The position numbers and the translations under genes are program-made. This document shows, in pieces, positions 8,999 to 19,446 of a DNA stretch of 45,462 nucleotides; positions within the stretch are counted from its first letter, which is position 1; each line of letters begins with the position of its first letter. Under the pieces are notes generated by a model. That model had not been told where the DNA came from. It saw only the letters and a list, made by a program, of their open reading frames with translations, and made no database searches. This stretch comes from Klebsiella pneumoniae (GTDB lineage Bacteria; Pseudomonadota; Gammaproteobacteria; Eutrophobiales; Eutrophobiaceae): NCBI GenBank assembly GCA_945878555.1, contig CAMDWI010000026.1:1-45462 (forward strand). Direction: 5' to 3'.

Positions 8999-9600
8999 GG
9001 GGTCTTCTTCTCCGCCGCCATCTTGACCACACGTACGCGGTCCCTGCTCTTGACCAGTACCTGTTCATCCGGATTCTGCGTCTTCGCGGAACGTGCCTTG
9101 CGCAGTGTCAGACTGATGGCGGCAACAATCGCCACCAGCAGGATCGCGCCGGATATTTCAAACGGATACAGATAGTCGGTATAAAGCAGTATGCCCAGCT
9201 CACGGGTATTGCTGTAATCCAGCGGCGGCTCGGTCACCACATCCAGATGCGCTGCATCCAGATAGACTGTTTTAAGAACCATGCCCATTGCCACAGCCAT
9301 TAATACGGCAACTACCACACCGACCGGGAGGAACCGGGCGAACCCTTCCCGCATCTTCGCCAGATTGATATCCAGCATCATCACCACAAACAGGAACAAC
9401 ACCATGACCGCACCGACATAGACCAGTATCAGGATGATGGCGAGAAATTCCGCTCGCATCAGCAACCAGATGGTTGCGCTGGCAAAAAATGCCAGCACCA
9501 GAAACAGGGCAGCATGCACAGGATTACGGACTGTTATGACCATGGTGGCCGATAACAGCATCACTGCTGCAAAGAAATAGAAGATGTATAGTTCAAACAT
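8995..9600 (-). CDS. nuoJ: NADH-quinone oxidoreductase subunit J
   Basis: This 201-residue membrane subunit (ND6-like) is predicted to have five helices. The third helix region ([18 protein letters not shown]) is the conserved segment that contains the pi-bulge coupling quinone chemistry to proton pumping. A charged C-terminal tail ends in AAEKKTP. The gene overlaps nuoK by four bases and lies 37 bases after nuoI. Length is normal. Confidence 0.96.
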   Translation of the reverse strand: MFELYIFYFFAAVMLLSATMVITVRNPVHAALFLVLAFFASATIWLLMRAEFLAIILILVYVGAVMVLFLFVVMMLDINLAKMREGFARFLPVGVVVAVLMAVAMGMVLKTVYLDAAHLDVVTEPPLDYSNTRELGILLYTDYLYPFEISGAILLVAIVAAISLTLRKARSAKTQNPDEQVLVKSRDRVRVVKMAAEKKTP

Positions 9601-9637
9601 AAATGGTTTTTTTCAGTTCTCTATAAGGCCGGGTTGC

Positions 9638-10126
9638 TTACCTGTACATTGCGTCCCTGGCTCGGGCTGCTGCAATCTCTTGCTCATACTTGTCCCCGTT
9701 TTCGAGCAGACGTTGTTTTGTCATCAGCAGATCTCCCCGCTTCTCGCCATGATATTCAAAAATATGCGTCTCCACGATTGAATCGACCGGACAGGACTCT
9801 TCACAGAATCCGCAAAAGATACATTTGGACAGATCGATGTCATAACGTGTGGTACGACGTGTACCGTCTGCACGTTGCTCGGAATCAATGGTAATTGCCA
9901 GAGCCGGACACACTGCCTCGCATAACTTGCAGGCGATACAGCGCTCTTCCCCGTTCGGGTAGCGCCGTAATGCATGCAGGCCACGGAAACGTGGCGACAT
10001 GGGCGTTTTTTCCTCGGGGTAAAATATCGTGATTTTGCGCTTGAACAGGTATTTGCCTGTCAATTGCAGACCCTTGATCAGTTCCCACAGCAGCAGTCCC
10101 TGGAAATATTGTGTGACTTTGGTCAT
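9638..10126 (-). CDS. nuoI: NADH-quinone oxidoreductase subunit I
   Basis: This 162-residue TYKY-type ferredoxin subunit carries clusters N6a and N6b in the peripheral arm. Two 4Fe-4S motifs are complete: [16 protein letters not shown] and [16 protein letters not shown]. The N-terminal helix lies along the membrane and contacts NuoH. It passes electrons from NuoG to the N2 cluster in NuoB. The gene lies 18 bases after nuoH and 37 bases before nuoJ. Confidence 0.97.
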   Translation of the reverse strand: MTKVTQYFQGLLLWELIKGLQLTGKYLFKRKITIFYPEEKTPMSPRFRGLHALRRYPNGEERCIACKLCEAVCPALAITIDSEQRADGTRRTTRYDIDLSKCIFCGFCEESCPVDSIVETHIFEYHGEKRGDLLMTKQRLLENGDKYEQEIAAARARDAMYR

Positions 10127-10144
10127 TTCGTCTCTCGTCGCCCG

Positions 10145-11257
10145 TTAATCGAACCAGGGTGGTATACCGGTAACCACCATCGCCGAAATTATCACAATCC
10201 AGACGATGGTAATCGGCAGGAATACCTTCCAGCCGAGGCGCATAATCTGGTCATAGCGGTAGCGGGGAAATGTTGCCCGGAACCACAAAAACAGAAACAG
10301 GAAAAGTGAAGTCTTCGCCAGCAACCACACGACCGAAGGTTCACCAATGACCGGCACACCTTCCAGAGGTGACAACCAGCCACCCAGAAACAGGATGGAC
10401 GCCAGTACGGATATCAGCACCATGTTGGCGTATTCGGCCATAAAGAAGATCGAGAATGCCATGCCGCCGTATTCAACGTGAAAACCGGCCACAATTTCAG
10501 ACTCACCTTCAGCAACGTCAAACGGCGCACGGTTGGTCTCGGCCACGCCAGAGATAAAATAGATGATAAACACCGGGAACAAGGGTAGCCAGAACCAGTG
10601 GAGGATACTGCCGCTCTGGGCCTGGATTACTTCACCGAGGTTCAGACTGCCTGCAGCGATCAGTACGCAAACAAGTGCAAAACCCATCGCAATTTCGTAG
10701 GAAACAATCTGTGCCGCTGAGCGGATAGCGCCGAGGAATGCATATTTGGAATTGGAGGCCCAGCCTGCAATGATAATGCCGTATACCGCAAGAGAGGTCA
10801 GTGCGAGGATATAGATCAGACCCGCATTGATATCTGCCAGCACCATCACATCATCAAACGGTATCACGGCCCAGGCGGCAATTGCCGGGGCAAACGACAG
10901 GATCGGCGCAATGATAAACAGTGTCTTGTTCGCACCGGTCGGGATAATAATTTCCTTGAACATCAACTTGACTGCGTCGGCAATCGGCTGACCAAGGCCC
11001 CACAGCGGATAACCCAGAAAACCGACCCGGTTCGGGCCAATGCGGCCCTGGATATAACCGATAATCTTGCGTTCCGCATAGGTGATATAGGCCACCATCA
11101 ACATCAGCGGGGTAATGATCGCGACAATTTTAACGATGGAACCGGCAACAACCAGCGCCTCGTCCTGCAGGGATTCTGGCACAATGACACCGATTACGAC
11201 CATCAGGATGTTCGTCTCAATCCACCCGAAAATTGTGCCTAATACTGTGCTTAACAT
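10145..11257 (-). CDS. nuoH: NADH-quinone oxidoreductase subunit H
   Basis: This 370-residue ND1-type membrane subunit forms much of the quinone chamber and the junction with the peripheral arm. It shows the family signature RIGPNRVG and the acidic loop [20 protein letters not shown] next to HVEYGGM. Eight or nine helices are expected. It is slightly longer than the E. coli protein because of an extended N-terminal helix. The gene starts six bases after nuoG and ends 18 bases before nuoI. Confidence 0.97.
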   Translation of the reverse strand: MLSTVLGTIFGWIETNILMVVIGVIVPESLQDEALVVAGSIVKIVAIITPLMLMVAYITYAERKIIGYIQGRIGPNRVGFLGYPLWGLGQPIADAVKLMFKEIIIPTGANKTLFIIAPILSFAPAIAAWAVIPFDDVMVLADINAGLIYILALTSLAVYGIIIAGWASNSKYAFLGAIRSAAQIVSYEIAMGFALVCVLIAAGSLNLGEVIQAQSGSILHWFWLPLFPVFIIYFISGVAETNRAPFDVAEGESEIVAGFHVEYGGMAFSIFFMAEYANMVLISVLASILFLGGWLSPLEGVPVIGEPSVVWLLAKTSLFLFLFLWFRATFPRYRYDQIMRLGWKVFLPITIVWIVIISAMVVTGIPPWFD

Positions 11258-11263
11258 GGGCGC

Positions 11264-13627
11264 CTATACTTTCCTGATCGTGATATCACTGAACCATGAT
11301 CCCAGAACGGCAGTCGCCGGGTGGGCCGCATGGATTAAAACGGTATTGTCAGGCAACCTGCTGTCGACGAGACAGGCCATATCCAGCGTGACGCCCTGCT
11401 GTTCTACCCTGACCTTGTCACTACTGTTCAGACCGAGAGTGGCTGCGAGTGTACTGCTGATACGCACATTCGCATCGGCTACGTCCGCCGTTTCCTGCAA
11501 CGCCGGTGCCCGCCTTACCAGCGAGTCGACTGAATTCATTGGTACTTCGGTAATACGGTAGACCTGATTACCAGATACTGGCAATGCATCCGGTTTAGCC
11601 CAGTCAGAACGGTTATCCGGTGTAATGCCAGTAATGAGCTTGCCAAGCTCAGAGCGGATTTCATCTATCGACTGGTAGTCCGTGCCAGCGATACCCAGAT
11701 GATTAGCCAGTACACGTAACACCTTCCAGCCCGGGCGGGCCTCGCCCGGTGCACTGACACAGGCTGAAAATGCCTGTGACTGACCGGCGACGTTAACGGT
11801 CGTACCCTCATTTTCGGCATAAATGGCTATAGGTAATAATACATCGGCGTGTTTCAGTAACGAGTCAGACTTGTACGGGGTGAATGCAATCACAGACTGT
11901 GCCTGCTCCAGACCTTCCAGTACCAGGCGGGTATTTGCGCAATCCAGATCCGGTTCGATATTAAACAAGAGATAGTTCGACTGTTTCTGTTCAAACATAC
12001 TGCGGGAATTCAGGCCCGGCTTGTCCAGCTTCTGTGCAGCGGGTCCACGGTGCGGAACGGCACCGGCCAACCAGGCACCGGCCTCGTTTGCGGCCTCACC
12101 AAGATAACCAAAACCTGATCCGGACAGTTCTGCAATATGCCCGGCCAGATAACGCAGCGTTGCATATTGTGGATGGGCGGTAAACAGATTGCCTGCCAGT
12201 ATGGCGGACTGTTTGGCCGCGATCAGTTTGTTTGCTATTACACGGTGCGCATCCGCAACCGTCACATCATCCAGCAAGCGGCCAACATCTGCCTGCTTGC
12301 CGGAAATTTCACAGACGGCCTTCAATACAGCCGCGAACTCGCGCACCAGTGCCACCGGTCCGGCTATCAGTTTCGTGCCGATGCGGTAGTTAAAGTCATA
12401 ATCGACCGGATTGATGACCATCACGTCCGAACCACGTAGCGCGGCCTTGCGTAAACGCAGGTTCAGAAGCGGTTGTTGCTTGCGTGGATTTGCACAGACC
12501 AGCAGTACGGCATCCAGTTTTTCCAGATCCGTAATGGACTGGCCCAGCGAGGGAAATACGGCATCATGCTGTGCATCGGAGAAATCCGTCTGATGCAGAC
12601 GATGATCGATATTGTTGCTGCCCGCCGCACGGACTATTTTCTGTAATAACCAGGACTCTTCAGTTGTCGCTGTCGGTGAGACCAGCGCGCCGAGGTTGTT
12701 TGCTGCCTGCTTTATCCTGTCGCTGACCAGTTTGAATGCCGTATCCCAGTCACATTCGCGCCAGCTGCCATTTTCCTTCAGCATCGGTACAGTCAGGCGG
12801 TCTTCGCTGTACATACCCTCGTAGCTGAAGCGGTCACGGTCAGACAACCAGACCTCATTAATGTCTTCATTCTGTGCCGGGACCACACGTTTGACCTGAT
12901 CGCGCTTCACATGGAAGTGGATATTTGAACCGGTACCGTCATGCGGTGCGACCCCCGGATACTGGGTCATTTCCCAGGTGCGGGCCGAGAAACGAAATGG
13001 CTTCGAGGTCAACGCACCGACCGGGCACACATCGATTACATTACCCGACAACTCTGACACCATGCTCTTTTCCACATAGGTGCCGATTTCCATATATTCG
13101 CTGCGACCGGTTGCACCGAGTTCACGCAGGCCGGCAATTTCCTCTCCGAACCTGACGCAACGTGTGCAATGGATACAACGGGTCATTTCCGTCTGCACCA
13201 GTGGACCGATATTCTTGTCTTTTACGACCCGCTTCTTTTCCTGATAACGAGAGACGTCCGAGCCATAACCCATGGCCAGATCCTGCAACTCACATTCACC
13301 GCCCTGATCACAAATCGGGCAATCCAGCGGATGGTTTATCAACAAAAATTCCATCACCGCCTTCTGCGCGTCCCGTGCATAGGCGGAGCGGGTCTGCACC
13401 TTCATACCGTCCATGACCGGGGTCGCACAGGCGGGTAATGGTTTGGGCGCCTTTTCCACCTGCACCAGACACATCCTGCAGTTGGCAGCGATTGTCAGTT
13501 TCGGGTGATAGCAAAAACGCGGGATATAGATATCGTTCGCATCGGTCACCTCGATCAGCATCTGTCCCTTGCGGGCCTGCAGCGGTTTGCCGTCTACTTC
13601 GATTGTAATTGTGTCGTTATCAGCCAT
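11264..13627 (-). CDS. nuoG: NADH-quinone oxidoreductase subunit G
   Basis: This 787-residue largest peripheral subunit starts with a 2Fe-2S ferredoxin domain (FCYHPKLTIAANCRMCLVQVE, with a later CATPV). A His/Cys3 4Fe-4S site follows (HPLDCPICDQGGECELQD), then a second 4Fe-4S site (CIHCTRCVRF plus CPVGAL). The remainder is a molybdopterin-oxidoreductase-like fold without cofactor function. A seventh-cluster (N7) Cys motif, CxxC-x3-C, is not apparent in the C-terminal half. The C-terminal part (about 430-787) is the least conserved region. The gene is 17 bases after nuoF and six before nuoH. Confidence 0.96.
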   Translation of the reverse strand: MADNDTITIEVDGKPLQARKGQMLIEVTDANDIYIPRFCYHPKLTIAANCRMCLVQVEKAPKPLPACATPVMDGMKVQTRSAYARDAQKAVMEFLLINHPLDCPICDQGGECELQDLAMGYGSDVSRYQEKKRVVKDKNIGPLVQTEMTRCIHCTRCVRFGEEIAGLRELGATGRSEYMEIGTYVEKSMVSELSGNVIDVCPVGALTSKPFRFSARTWEMTQYPGVAPHDGTGSNIHFHVKRDQVKRVVPAQNEDINEVWLSDRDRFSYEGMYSEDRLTVPMLKENGSWRECDWDTAFKLVSDRIKQAANNLGALVSPTATTEESWLLQKIVRAAGSNNIDHRLHQTDFSDAQHDAVFPSLGQSITDLEKLDAVLLVCANPRKQQPLLNLRLRKAALRGSDVMVINPVDYDFNYRIGTKLIAGPVALVREFAAVLKAVCEISGKQADVGRLLDDVTVADAHRVIANKLIAAKQSAILAGNLFTAHPQYATLRYLAGHIAELSGSGFGYLGEAANEAGAWLAGAVPHRGPAAQKLDKPGLNSRSMFEQKQSNYLLFNIEPDLDCANTRLVLEGLEQAQSVIAFTPYKSDSLLKHADVLLPIAIYAENEGTTVNVAGQSQAFSACVSAPGEARPGWKVLRVLANHLGIAGTDYQSIDEIRSELGKLITGITPDNRSDWAKPDALPVSGNQVYRITEVPMNSVDSLVRRAPALQETADVADANVRISSTLAATLGLNSSDKVRVEQQGVTLDMACLVDSRLPDNTVLIHAAHPATAVLGSWFSDITIRKV

Positions 13628-13644
13628 TGCCTGTCCGCCGCCGG

Positions 13645-14952
13645 TTATGCGGCCTTGTATTCGGGACTGTCGATAATGCTGCGTCCCTTGTTTTTAATCA
13701 TGTATTCGAATTCGTGACGGTAATGTTTCATGAAACTCTGTACCGGCCAGGCCGCCGCGTCACCAAGTGCGCAAATGGTCCTGCCTTCAATCTTGTTGGC
13801 CACATCGACCAGCTTGTCCATGTCTTCCATCACGCCCTTGCCATCGAGGATACGTTGCAGCATACGGTACAGCCAGCTGGTGCCTTCACGACAGGGTGTG
13901 CACTGGCCACAGGACTCGGCCGCATAAAACTGCGAGATGCGACATAACATCTTTACCATGCAGGTGGAGTCATCCATGATCACCACAGCACCCGAACCCA
14001 GCATCGAACCGGCCTGTTTGATCGAGTCATAATCCATATTGGCCTTCAACATCATCTCACCCGGCAATACCGGAACCGATGACCCACCCGGTATGACGGC
14101 CTTCAGCTTTCGGCCATGACGGATTCCACCAGCCAGCTCAAGCAGATCGGCGAACGGTGTACCCATCGGGATCTCGAAATTACCCGGTTTGTTCACATGA
14201 CCGCTGACTGAAAAACATTTGGTACCACCACTGTTTGCAACGCCAAGATCCGCAAACCACTTTGCACCATTGCGTATGATGGACGGGGCTGAGGCAAAGG
14301 TCTCGGTATTGTTGATGGTGGTCGGTTTGCCATACAACCCGAAGTTGGCCGGGAATGGTGGCTTGAAACGCGGCAGACCTTTTTTGCCCTCGAGTGAATT
14401 CAGCAGGGCGGTCTCTTCACCGCAGATATAGGCACCCGCACCGAGCGTTGCATATATATCAATACTGGTATCCGAGCCAAGGATGTTGTTACCCAGATAA
14501 TTGTTTGCATACGCCTCTTTCAGCGCATTTTCAAAGCGGGTAAACGGTTCATCCATAAATTCGCCGCGCATGTAGTTATAACCCACCTTTGTGCGCATCG
14601 CATAACAGGCAATCGTCATACCCTCAACAAGCGCGTGTGGATTAAAGCGCAGGATATCGCGATCCTTGCAGGTCCCCGGCTCACTCTCGTCCGAGTTACA
14701 CACCACATATTTTGGTCCTTCAAACTTCGCGGGCATGAAACTCCACTTCAGACCGGCCGGGAATCCCGCTCCGCCCCTGCCACGCAGGCCGGAGGCCTTC
14801 ATTTCGTCTATGACCTGCTCCGGGGTGATCCCCTCGCGGATAATTTTTTTCAGCGCCTCGTAACCACCGACCCGGTGGTAGTTTTCGAGCGTCCACGGCT
14901 GGTCGACACCAAGCGTGGCATAACAGACCAGATTTTGTTTTATCTCAGCCAT
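13645..14952 (-). CDS. nuoF: NADH-quinone oxidoreductase subunit F
   Basis: This 435-residue NADH-oxidising subunit binds FMN and cluster N3. The glycine-rich NADH/FMN segments are [16 protein letters not shown] and [20 protein letters not shown]. Cluster ligands are in [12 protein letters not shown] with a distal Cys in [13 protein letters not shown]. It forms the electron-input module with NuoE and the N-terminal part of NuoG. Its start codon overlaps the nuoE stop by one base, and nuoG follows 17 bases after its stop. Confidence 0.97.
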   Translation of the reverse strand: MAEIKQNLVCYATLGVDQPWTLENYHRVGGYEALKKIIREGITPEQVIDEMKASGLRGRGGAGFPAGLKWSFMPAKFEGPKYVVCNSDESEPGTCKDRDILRFNPHALVEGMTIACYAMRTKVGYNYMRGEFMDEPFTRFENALKEAYANNYLGNNILGSDTSIDIYATLGAGAYICGEETALLNSLEGKKGLPRFKPPFPANFGLYGKPTTINNTETFASAPSIIRNGAKWFADLGVANSGGTKCFSVSGHVNKPGNFEIPMGTPFADLLELAGGIRHGRKLKAVIPGGSSVPVLPGEMMLKANMDYDSIKQAGSMLGSGAVVIMDDSTCMVKMLCRISQFYAAESCGQCTPCREGTSWLYRMLQRILDGKGVMEDMDKLVDVANKIEGRTICALGDAAAWPVQSFMKHYRHEFEYMIKNKGRSIIDSPEYKAA

Positions 14953-15452
14953 CAGTCCAGTTTGTCCAGGATTTCATCAATCTTCGCATTGGTCAGGTTT
15001 TCATAATAGACATGGTCGACCATCATCATCGGCCCACCACAACAGGCCGCCAGACATTCCTCTTCCTTCTTCAGAAAGATTCGACCGTCTGTTGTGGTCT
15101 CCCCGGTCCTGATACCAAGCTTCTTTTCTGTGTAATCAACGATCGCATCTGACCCTGTCAGCATGCAGGAGATATTTGTGCAGATGGAAACACTGTGCCG
15201 ACCTACCGGTTTTGTTTCCAGCATCGAGTAGAAACTGGCCACTTCATACACTGCAATCGGTGGCATCTCCAGATATTCAGCAACTGCATCCATTAATTCG
15301 GTGGTCAAAAATCCGTTGTTGTCATGCTGGACTTCACGCAGCGCCGCGAGTACGGCAGATTGCTTGCGATCAGCCGGATACTTTGCCAGCCAATGATCAA
15401 TCTGCTCACGGGCATGGTGGGACAATTTGCCCTTTGAATCCGTCACACTCAT
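14952..15452 (-). CDS. nuoE: NADH-quinone oxidoreductase subunit E
   Basis: This 166-residue thioredoxin-like subunit carries the off-path 2Fe-2S cluster N1a. The four Cys ligands are visible as [10 protein letters not shown] and [13 protein letters not shown]. An N-terminal helical bundle (about residues 15-70) docks on NuoF. The gene is translationally coupled on both sides: its start overlaps nuoD by four bases and its stop overlaps nuoF by one. Confidence 0.97.
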   Translation of the reverse strand: MSVTDSKGKLSHHAREQIDHWLAKYPADRKQSAVLAALREVQHDNNGFLTTELMDAVAEYLEMPPIAVYEVASFYSMLETKPVGRHSVSICTNISCMLTGSDAIVDYTEKKLGIRTGETTTDGRIFLKKEEECLAACCGGPMMMVDHVYYENLTNAKIDEILDKLD

Positions 15453-16702
15453 CTGTCCACCTCACCAAACACGATGTCCTGGGTACCAATGACCGCTACC
15501 ACGTCTGCCAGCATATGGCCCTGGACCATTTCATTCATCGACGACAGGTGGACAAAACCGGGTGCACGAATCTTCAGACGATACGGTTTGTTTGCACCAT
15601 CGGAAACCAGATAAATACCAAACTCACCCTTCGGATGTTCAACGGCGGCATAACACTCGCCTTCCGGCACACAGTAACCCTCAGTGAACAGCTTGAAATG
15701 GTGGATCAATGATTCCATATCGTCCTTCATCTCTTCACGTGTCGGCGGCACCAGCTTGTGGTTGTCCAGAATGACCGGGCCCGGGTTTTTGCGCAACCAG
15801 TCAACACATTGTTTGATAATCCGGTTGGACTGACGCATTTCCTCTACCCGCACCAGGTACCGATCGTAACAGTCCCCGTTCACACCGACCGGGATATCAA
15901 AGTCAACCTGGTCATAAACTTCATACGGCTGTTTCTTGCGCAGGTCCCATTCCACGCCGGAGCCCCGCAGCATCGGGCCGGTAAATCCCAGCTGTAACGC
16001 GCGTTCCGGGGTGACCACACCGATACCTACCGTCCGCTGTTTCCAGATTCGGTTGTCCGTCAGCAGCGTCTCATATTCATCAACGCAACCGGGGAACCTG
16101 GCGGTAAACGCCTCAATAAAATCCAGCAGTGAGCCCTGGCGGATCGCGTTCAGATCGGCCACGTGTTTTGCATTCTTCCAGGCCGAGGTCTGGTATTTTG
16201 GCATCTCGCCGGGCAGATCACGGTAGACACCGCCGGGGCGATAATACGTGGCATGCATACGTGTACCGGAGACCGCTTCATAACAGTCCATCAGGTCTTC
16301 GCGCTCACGGAAACAATACAGGAACATCGTCATTGCCCCGATGTCCAGACCATGCGCACCCAGCCACATCAGGTGGTTCAGGATACGGGTAATTTCGTCA
16401 AACATGACGCGAATATACTGGGCACGGATCGGCGGGGTCACGCCCAGCAACTTCTCGATCGCCAGTACATAGGCATGTTCGTTACACATCATGGAGACAT
16501 AATCAAGCCGGTCCATGTAACCGATACTCTGGTTATACGGCTTGTTTTCAGCCAGCTTCTCGGTACCACGGTGCAACAGGCCGATATGCGGGTCTGCACG
16601 CTCAATGATTTCGCCGTCCATCTCCAGCACCAGGCGCAACACACCGTGCGCCGCAGGATGCTGCGGACCGAAGTTCATCGTCATGTTTCTGATTTCAGGC
16701 AT
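15449..16702 (-). CDS. nuoD: NADH-quinone oxidoreductase subunit D
   Basis: This 417-residue 49-kDa subunit is related to the NiFe-hydrogenase large subunit and forms the quinone-binding site with NuoB. Conserved segments include [15 protein letters not shown], the His-containing loop [14 protein letters not shown], and the C-terminal [10 protein letters not shown]. It is a separate gene rather than a nuoCD fusion as in E. coli, which is the usual arrangement outside the enterobacteria. nuoC ends 47 bases upstream, and nuoE overlaps its stop by four bases. Confidence 0.97.
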   Translation of the reverse strand: MPEIRNMTMNFGPQHPAAHGVLRLVLEMDGEIIERADPHIGLLHRGTEKLAENKPYNQSIGYMDRLDYVSMMCNEHAYVLAIEKLLGVTPPIRAQYIRVMFDEITRILNHLMWLGAHGLDIGAMTMFLYCFREREDLMDCYEAVSGTRMHATYYRPGGVYRDLPGEMPKYQTSAWKNAKHVADLNAIRQGSLLDFIEAFTARFPGCVDEYETLLTDNRIWKQRTVGIGVVTPERALQLGFTGPMLRGSGVEWDLRKKQPYEVYDQVDFDIPVGVNGDCYDRYLVRVEEMRQSNRIIKQCVDWLRKNPGPVILDNHKLVPPTREEMKDDMESLIHHFKLFTEGYCVPEGECYAAVEHPKGEFGIYLVSDGANKPYRLKIRAPGFVHLSSMNEMVQGHMLADVVAVIGTQDIVFGEVDR

Positions 16703-16749
16703 TCAATCTCGACTCGGTAATCGTGGGTTACGCTTAATTCTGGTTCTGG

Positions 16750-17424
16750 TTATTTGTTCGGTGTCTCAAAACGGTCATCATGGCGGATGACCTTCGGTAC
16801 CAGCACGCGGTTCTTGATCGTCACCGGCTGGTAAACCACACGTTTCTTGTCCGGGTCATAACGTACCTCGACATTGCCTTCCAGCGGGAAGTCCTTGCGG
16901 AACGGATGGCCGATAAAGCCGTAATCTGTAAGTATACGGCGCAGATCCGGATGGCCTTCAAACAGGATACCGAACATATCAAACGCCTCACGTTCGAACC
17001 AGTTTGCACACGCCCAGATATCGACAACAGAATCAATCCGCGGTGGCATCCCATCAAGAAATACCCGCACCCGCAGGCGACGATTATGGCTGACCGACAT
17101 CAGATGATAAACAACCGCAAATCGTGCCGGCTTGTTCAGATGTTCATCATGGACATTCTGGCTGACACCACGGCTGAAGCCTGTTGTGGTGGTTTCCTGG
17201 GTCTCCCAGTCGGACTTGCCGTAGCGCTGGTAATCAATGCCACACAGATCAATCAGTTGTTCGAACTGGCAATCCGGGTTTTTACACAGTGTACCCAGGA
17301 CCTCTATCGCATGATTCTGCGGTACTTCCAGTGTCAATTCATTCCGGTAGATATTTGACGAGCCCAGCTTGTCACCGAACAGCCCGGACAACAGTGTTTG
17401 AAATTGTAACAACGATTCCGACAT
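16750..17424 (-). CDS. nuoC: NADH-quinone oxidoreductase subunit C
   Basis: This 224-residue 30-kDa structural subunit packs against NuoD and NuoI and has no cofactor. The family signature is present: [20 protein letters not shown], followed by [19 protein letters not shown]. It ends in a short charged tail ([10 protein letters not shown]). The gene lies 15 bases after nuoB. A 47-base gap before nuoD is the largest spacing in the operon but contains no obvious promoter. Confidence 0.97.
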   Translation of the reverse strand: MSESLLQFQTLLSGLFGDKLGSSNIYRNELTLEVPQNHAIEVLGTLCKNPDCQFEQLIDLCGIDYQRYGKSDWETQETTTTGFSRGVSQNVHDEHLNKPARFAVVYHLMSVSHNRRLRVRVFLDGMPPRIDSVVDIWACANWFEREAFDMFGILFEGHPDLRRILTDYGFIGHPFRKDFPLEGNVEVRYDPDKKRVVYQPVTIKNRVLVPKVIRHDDRFETPNK

Positions 17425-17439
17425 TTTCCGGTTGTATTC

Positions 17440-17925
17440 CTAGGCGGAGATAATATTGACTTTGCCGCGTTTAATTTTTTTCTGTAGCTGGATGATTCCA
17501 AACAACAAGGCCTCAGCTGTAGGCGGACACCCCGGTACATAAATATCCACCGGCACTATCCGGTCACAACCACGCACGACTGAATAGGAATAATGGTAAT
17601 AACCACCGCCATTGGCACAGGAACCCATTGAGATGACCCAGCGCGGTTCGGGCATCTGGTCATACACCTTGCGCAAGGCCGGCGCCATTTTGTTGACCAG
17701 CGTACCGGCGACTATCATTACATCGGACTGGCGGGGACTTGGACGGAAGATAATGCCGAAACGGTCCAGATCGTAACGGGACGCGCCCGCATGCATCATT
17801 TCGACCGCACAACAGGCCAGACCAAACGTCATCGGCCACATAGAACCGGTCCTGGCCCAGTTAACGAGATTGTCAAACGAGGTGGTGACTATCCCCGGTT
17901 CATGGATTTTCTCATCTACTCCCAT
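17440..17925 (-). CDS. nuoB: NADH-quinone oxidoreductase subunit B
   Basis: This 161-residue PSST-type subunit carries the terminal 4Fe-4S cluster N2 that reduces quinone. The tandem Cys pair is in [10 protein letters not shown], with further ligands in [15 protein letters not shown] and [12 protein letters not shown]. Its start overlaps the end of nuoA by about 10 bases, implying coupling. Length and motifs are standard. Confidence 0.98.
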   Translation of the reverse strand: MGVDEKIHEPGIVTTSFDNLVNWARTGSMWPMTFGLACCAVEMMHAGASRYDLDRFGIIFRPSPRQSDVMIVAGTLVNKMAPALRKVYDQMPEPRWVISMGSCANGGGYYHYSYSVVRGCDRIVPVDIYVPGCPPTAEALLFGIIQLQKKIKRGKVNIISA

Positions 17926-18272
17926 TCCAGAGCACCTTTACGCCATTCATAGATAAAGCCGACCACGAGTACGGCAAGAAAGATCATCATCGCCCAGAAC
18001 CCGGCAATACTGACTTCACGCAGCGCCACGGCCCAGGGCAGGAAAAAAGCGATTTCAAGATCAAAGATAATAAACAGGATGGCAACAAGGTAATAGCGTA
18101 CATCGAACTTCATACGGGCATCTTCAAACGCTTCAAAACCGCACTCATACGGTGACATCTTCGCGTCATCATGGCGTTTTGGCCCAAGTACATAGCCTAT
18201 AACAAAAAACGCCGTACCCATCACCACTGTGATGATCAGGAAGATCAGTATTGGAACGTAGTTTTCAAGCAT
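17916..18272 (-). CDS. nuoA: NADH-quinone oxidoreductase subunit A
   Basis: This 118-residue, three-helix membrane subunit (ND3-like) is the first gene of the operon. It shows the conserved loop [23 protein letters not shown], whose Cys lies near the quinone site, and the acidic helix [15 protein letters not shown]. It lies about 80 bases downstream of a strong promoter at 18358-18386. The upstream secG and tRNA-Leu genes found in many relatives are absent here. Confidence 0.97.
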   Translation of the reverse strand: MLENYVPILIFLIITVVMGTAFFVIGYVLGPKRHDDAKMSPYECGFEAFEDARMKFDVRYYLVAILFIIFDLEIAFFLPWAVALREVSIAGFWAMMIFLAVLVVGFIYEWRKGALEWE

Positions 18273-18310
18273 TTCGTTATTCTAAACCTGTATCCGTATC
18301 CGGTTTAAAT

Positions 18311-18341
18311 AAAAAACAGACCACCTGGATTACCAGGGGCC
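18311..18341 (-). terminator. Terminator-like hairpin in the nuo leader
   Basis: Read on the minus strand, GGCCCCTGG (from 18333-18341) pairs with CCAGG-T-GGTC (from 18319-18328) across a TAAT loop, with one bulged T. Two bases later comes a run of six T (18311-18316). This has the form of an intrinsic terminator, yet it sits between the predicted nuo promoter and the nuoA start, with no gene upstream on this strand. It could therefore be an attenuator. Confidence 0.5.
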
Positions 18342-18357
18342 AGACGTGATGGGCGGC

Positions 18358-18386
18358 ATTATAGCCGGAAGACCCGGGGCTGTCAG
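18358..18386 (-). promoter_or_regulatory. Sigma70-type promoter of the nuo operon
   Basis: On the minus strand, CTGACA (from 18381-18386) and a perfect TATAAT (from 18358-18363) are separated by 17 bases, five and six matches to the consensus boxes. Transcription would start near 18351 and give a leader of about 78 bases before nuoA. This is the best promoter match I found in the window. Confidence 0.7.
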
Positions 18387-18642
18387 CGAAATGATGTGTA
18401 AAATTTCATCTGAAATATCAGGCATCAGGATCGCGCTGATAACGGTACGGCGATGAGAATTATTATCGTCATCCGCATGATGATAAGATTCAGTGACCAC
18501 ATAACCCGATACTGGTCTCACCTATCCTCGCCAATGACAGTGCTAATTGTCCTTACGACGCGATTTGCGAACCGGATATACTGCTCTACGTGTGCAAATG
18601 GACCGGCACGATGCAGCACGACTATCATTTTATTCATCAACT
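18387..18642. other. Intergenic region upstream of the SDR gene
   Basis: This stretch lies between the divergent nuo promoter and the SDR gene. A TATACT (18577-18582) could be a -10 box for the SDR, but no convincing -35 accompanies it. No gene, RNA or repeat is evident. An ATG-rich reading frame leading into the SDR from 18547 lacks a ribosome binding site. Confidence 0.4.
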
Positions 18643-18654
18643 GGGAGAACTGGA

Positions 18655-19410
18655 ATGACTGTAGTAAATCAGGACCTGGCAGGCCGTGTCGTACTGGTCA
18701 CCGGCGCATCGCGTAATATTGGTCGCGCAATTGCTCATGCCCTGGCACAGGCTGGGGCTAACGTTGCCGTACACGCGGTCAGTGACCGTGTAGCAGCCAC
18801 GGAAACCGTACGTCTGGTCGAGGCCGCAGGAGTCAAGGCGATGCTGGTCATGGGCGATTTAAGTGACCCGGCCATCGCGCCACGTGTCATTGATGAAGTG
18901 ATTGCCGGATTTGGTAGGCTGGATGCGCTGATAAATAACGCCGCCATCCGTCCGGAGCGGGCATTTGCGGAAATAAGCTTTGCTGAATGGCGTCAGGTTA
19001 TGGGTGTCTGCCTTGATGCGGTGTTCCTGACCACACAGGCTGCCCTGCCACACATCAGTAAAAGTGACCGCGGGGCCATCATTAATATAGGCGGACTGAC
19101 CGGGCATACCGGGGCCGCCCATCGCGCCCATGTAATCAGTGCCAAATCGGCCGTGGTCGGATTAACGAAGGCGCTGGCACACGAACTGTCAGCACAAGGT
19201 ATTACCGTCAATTGCGTTTCGCCCGGTCTGATCGATACCTTGCGTGCTGATGGCAGCTCCCCGCATCACCATGCCAGCACCAAAAATCTGGTCCAGCGCC
19301 GTGGTCGCCCGGAAGAAGTGGCCGATATGATTACGTACCTTTGTAGCGCACAGACCCGCTATATCACCGGCCAGACCATCCATGTGAATGGTGGGGCCTA
19401 TTTACCCTGA
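18655..19410 (+). CDS. SDR-family protein lacking the usual catalytic Ser/Tyr
   Basis: This 251-residue protein has a Rossmann fold of the classical short-chain dehydrogenase type. The cofactor motif TGASRNIGRAIA and the structural LINNAA motif are present, and VNGGAYL closes the chain. The active site is abnormal. Where FabG-type enzymes have NISS and YxxxK, this protein has NIGG and VISAK, so Ser and Tyr are replaced by Gly and Val while Lys is kept. The fold probably still binds NAD(P), but ordinary SDR chemistry is doubtful. I chose ATG 18655 because GGAGA lies six bases upstream. The gene is monocistronic and convergent with the molybdenum hydroxylase genes. Confidence 0.85.
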   Translation: MTVVNQDLAGRVVLVTGASRNIGRAIAHALAQAGANVAVHAVSDRVAATETVRLVEAAGVKAMLVMGDLSDPAIAPRVIDEVIAGFGRLDALINNAAIRPERAFAEISFAEWRQVMGVCLDAVFLTTQAALPHISKSDRGAIINIGGLTGHTGAAHRAHVISAKSAVVGLTKALAHELSAQGITVNCVSPGLIDTLRADGSSPHHHASTKNLVQRRGRPEEVADMITYLCSAQTRYITGQTIHVNGGAYLP

Positions 19411-19446
19411 ACATACATCTGCAGTTCAGGATTAAAAAACTGATTA

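Noticed and set aside
18273..18654. tRNA-Leu or secG upstream of nuoA, as in many gammaproteobacteria
   Set aside because: No tRNA cloverleaf, CCA end or SecG-like reading frame was found on either strand.
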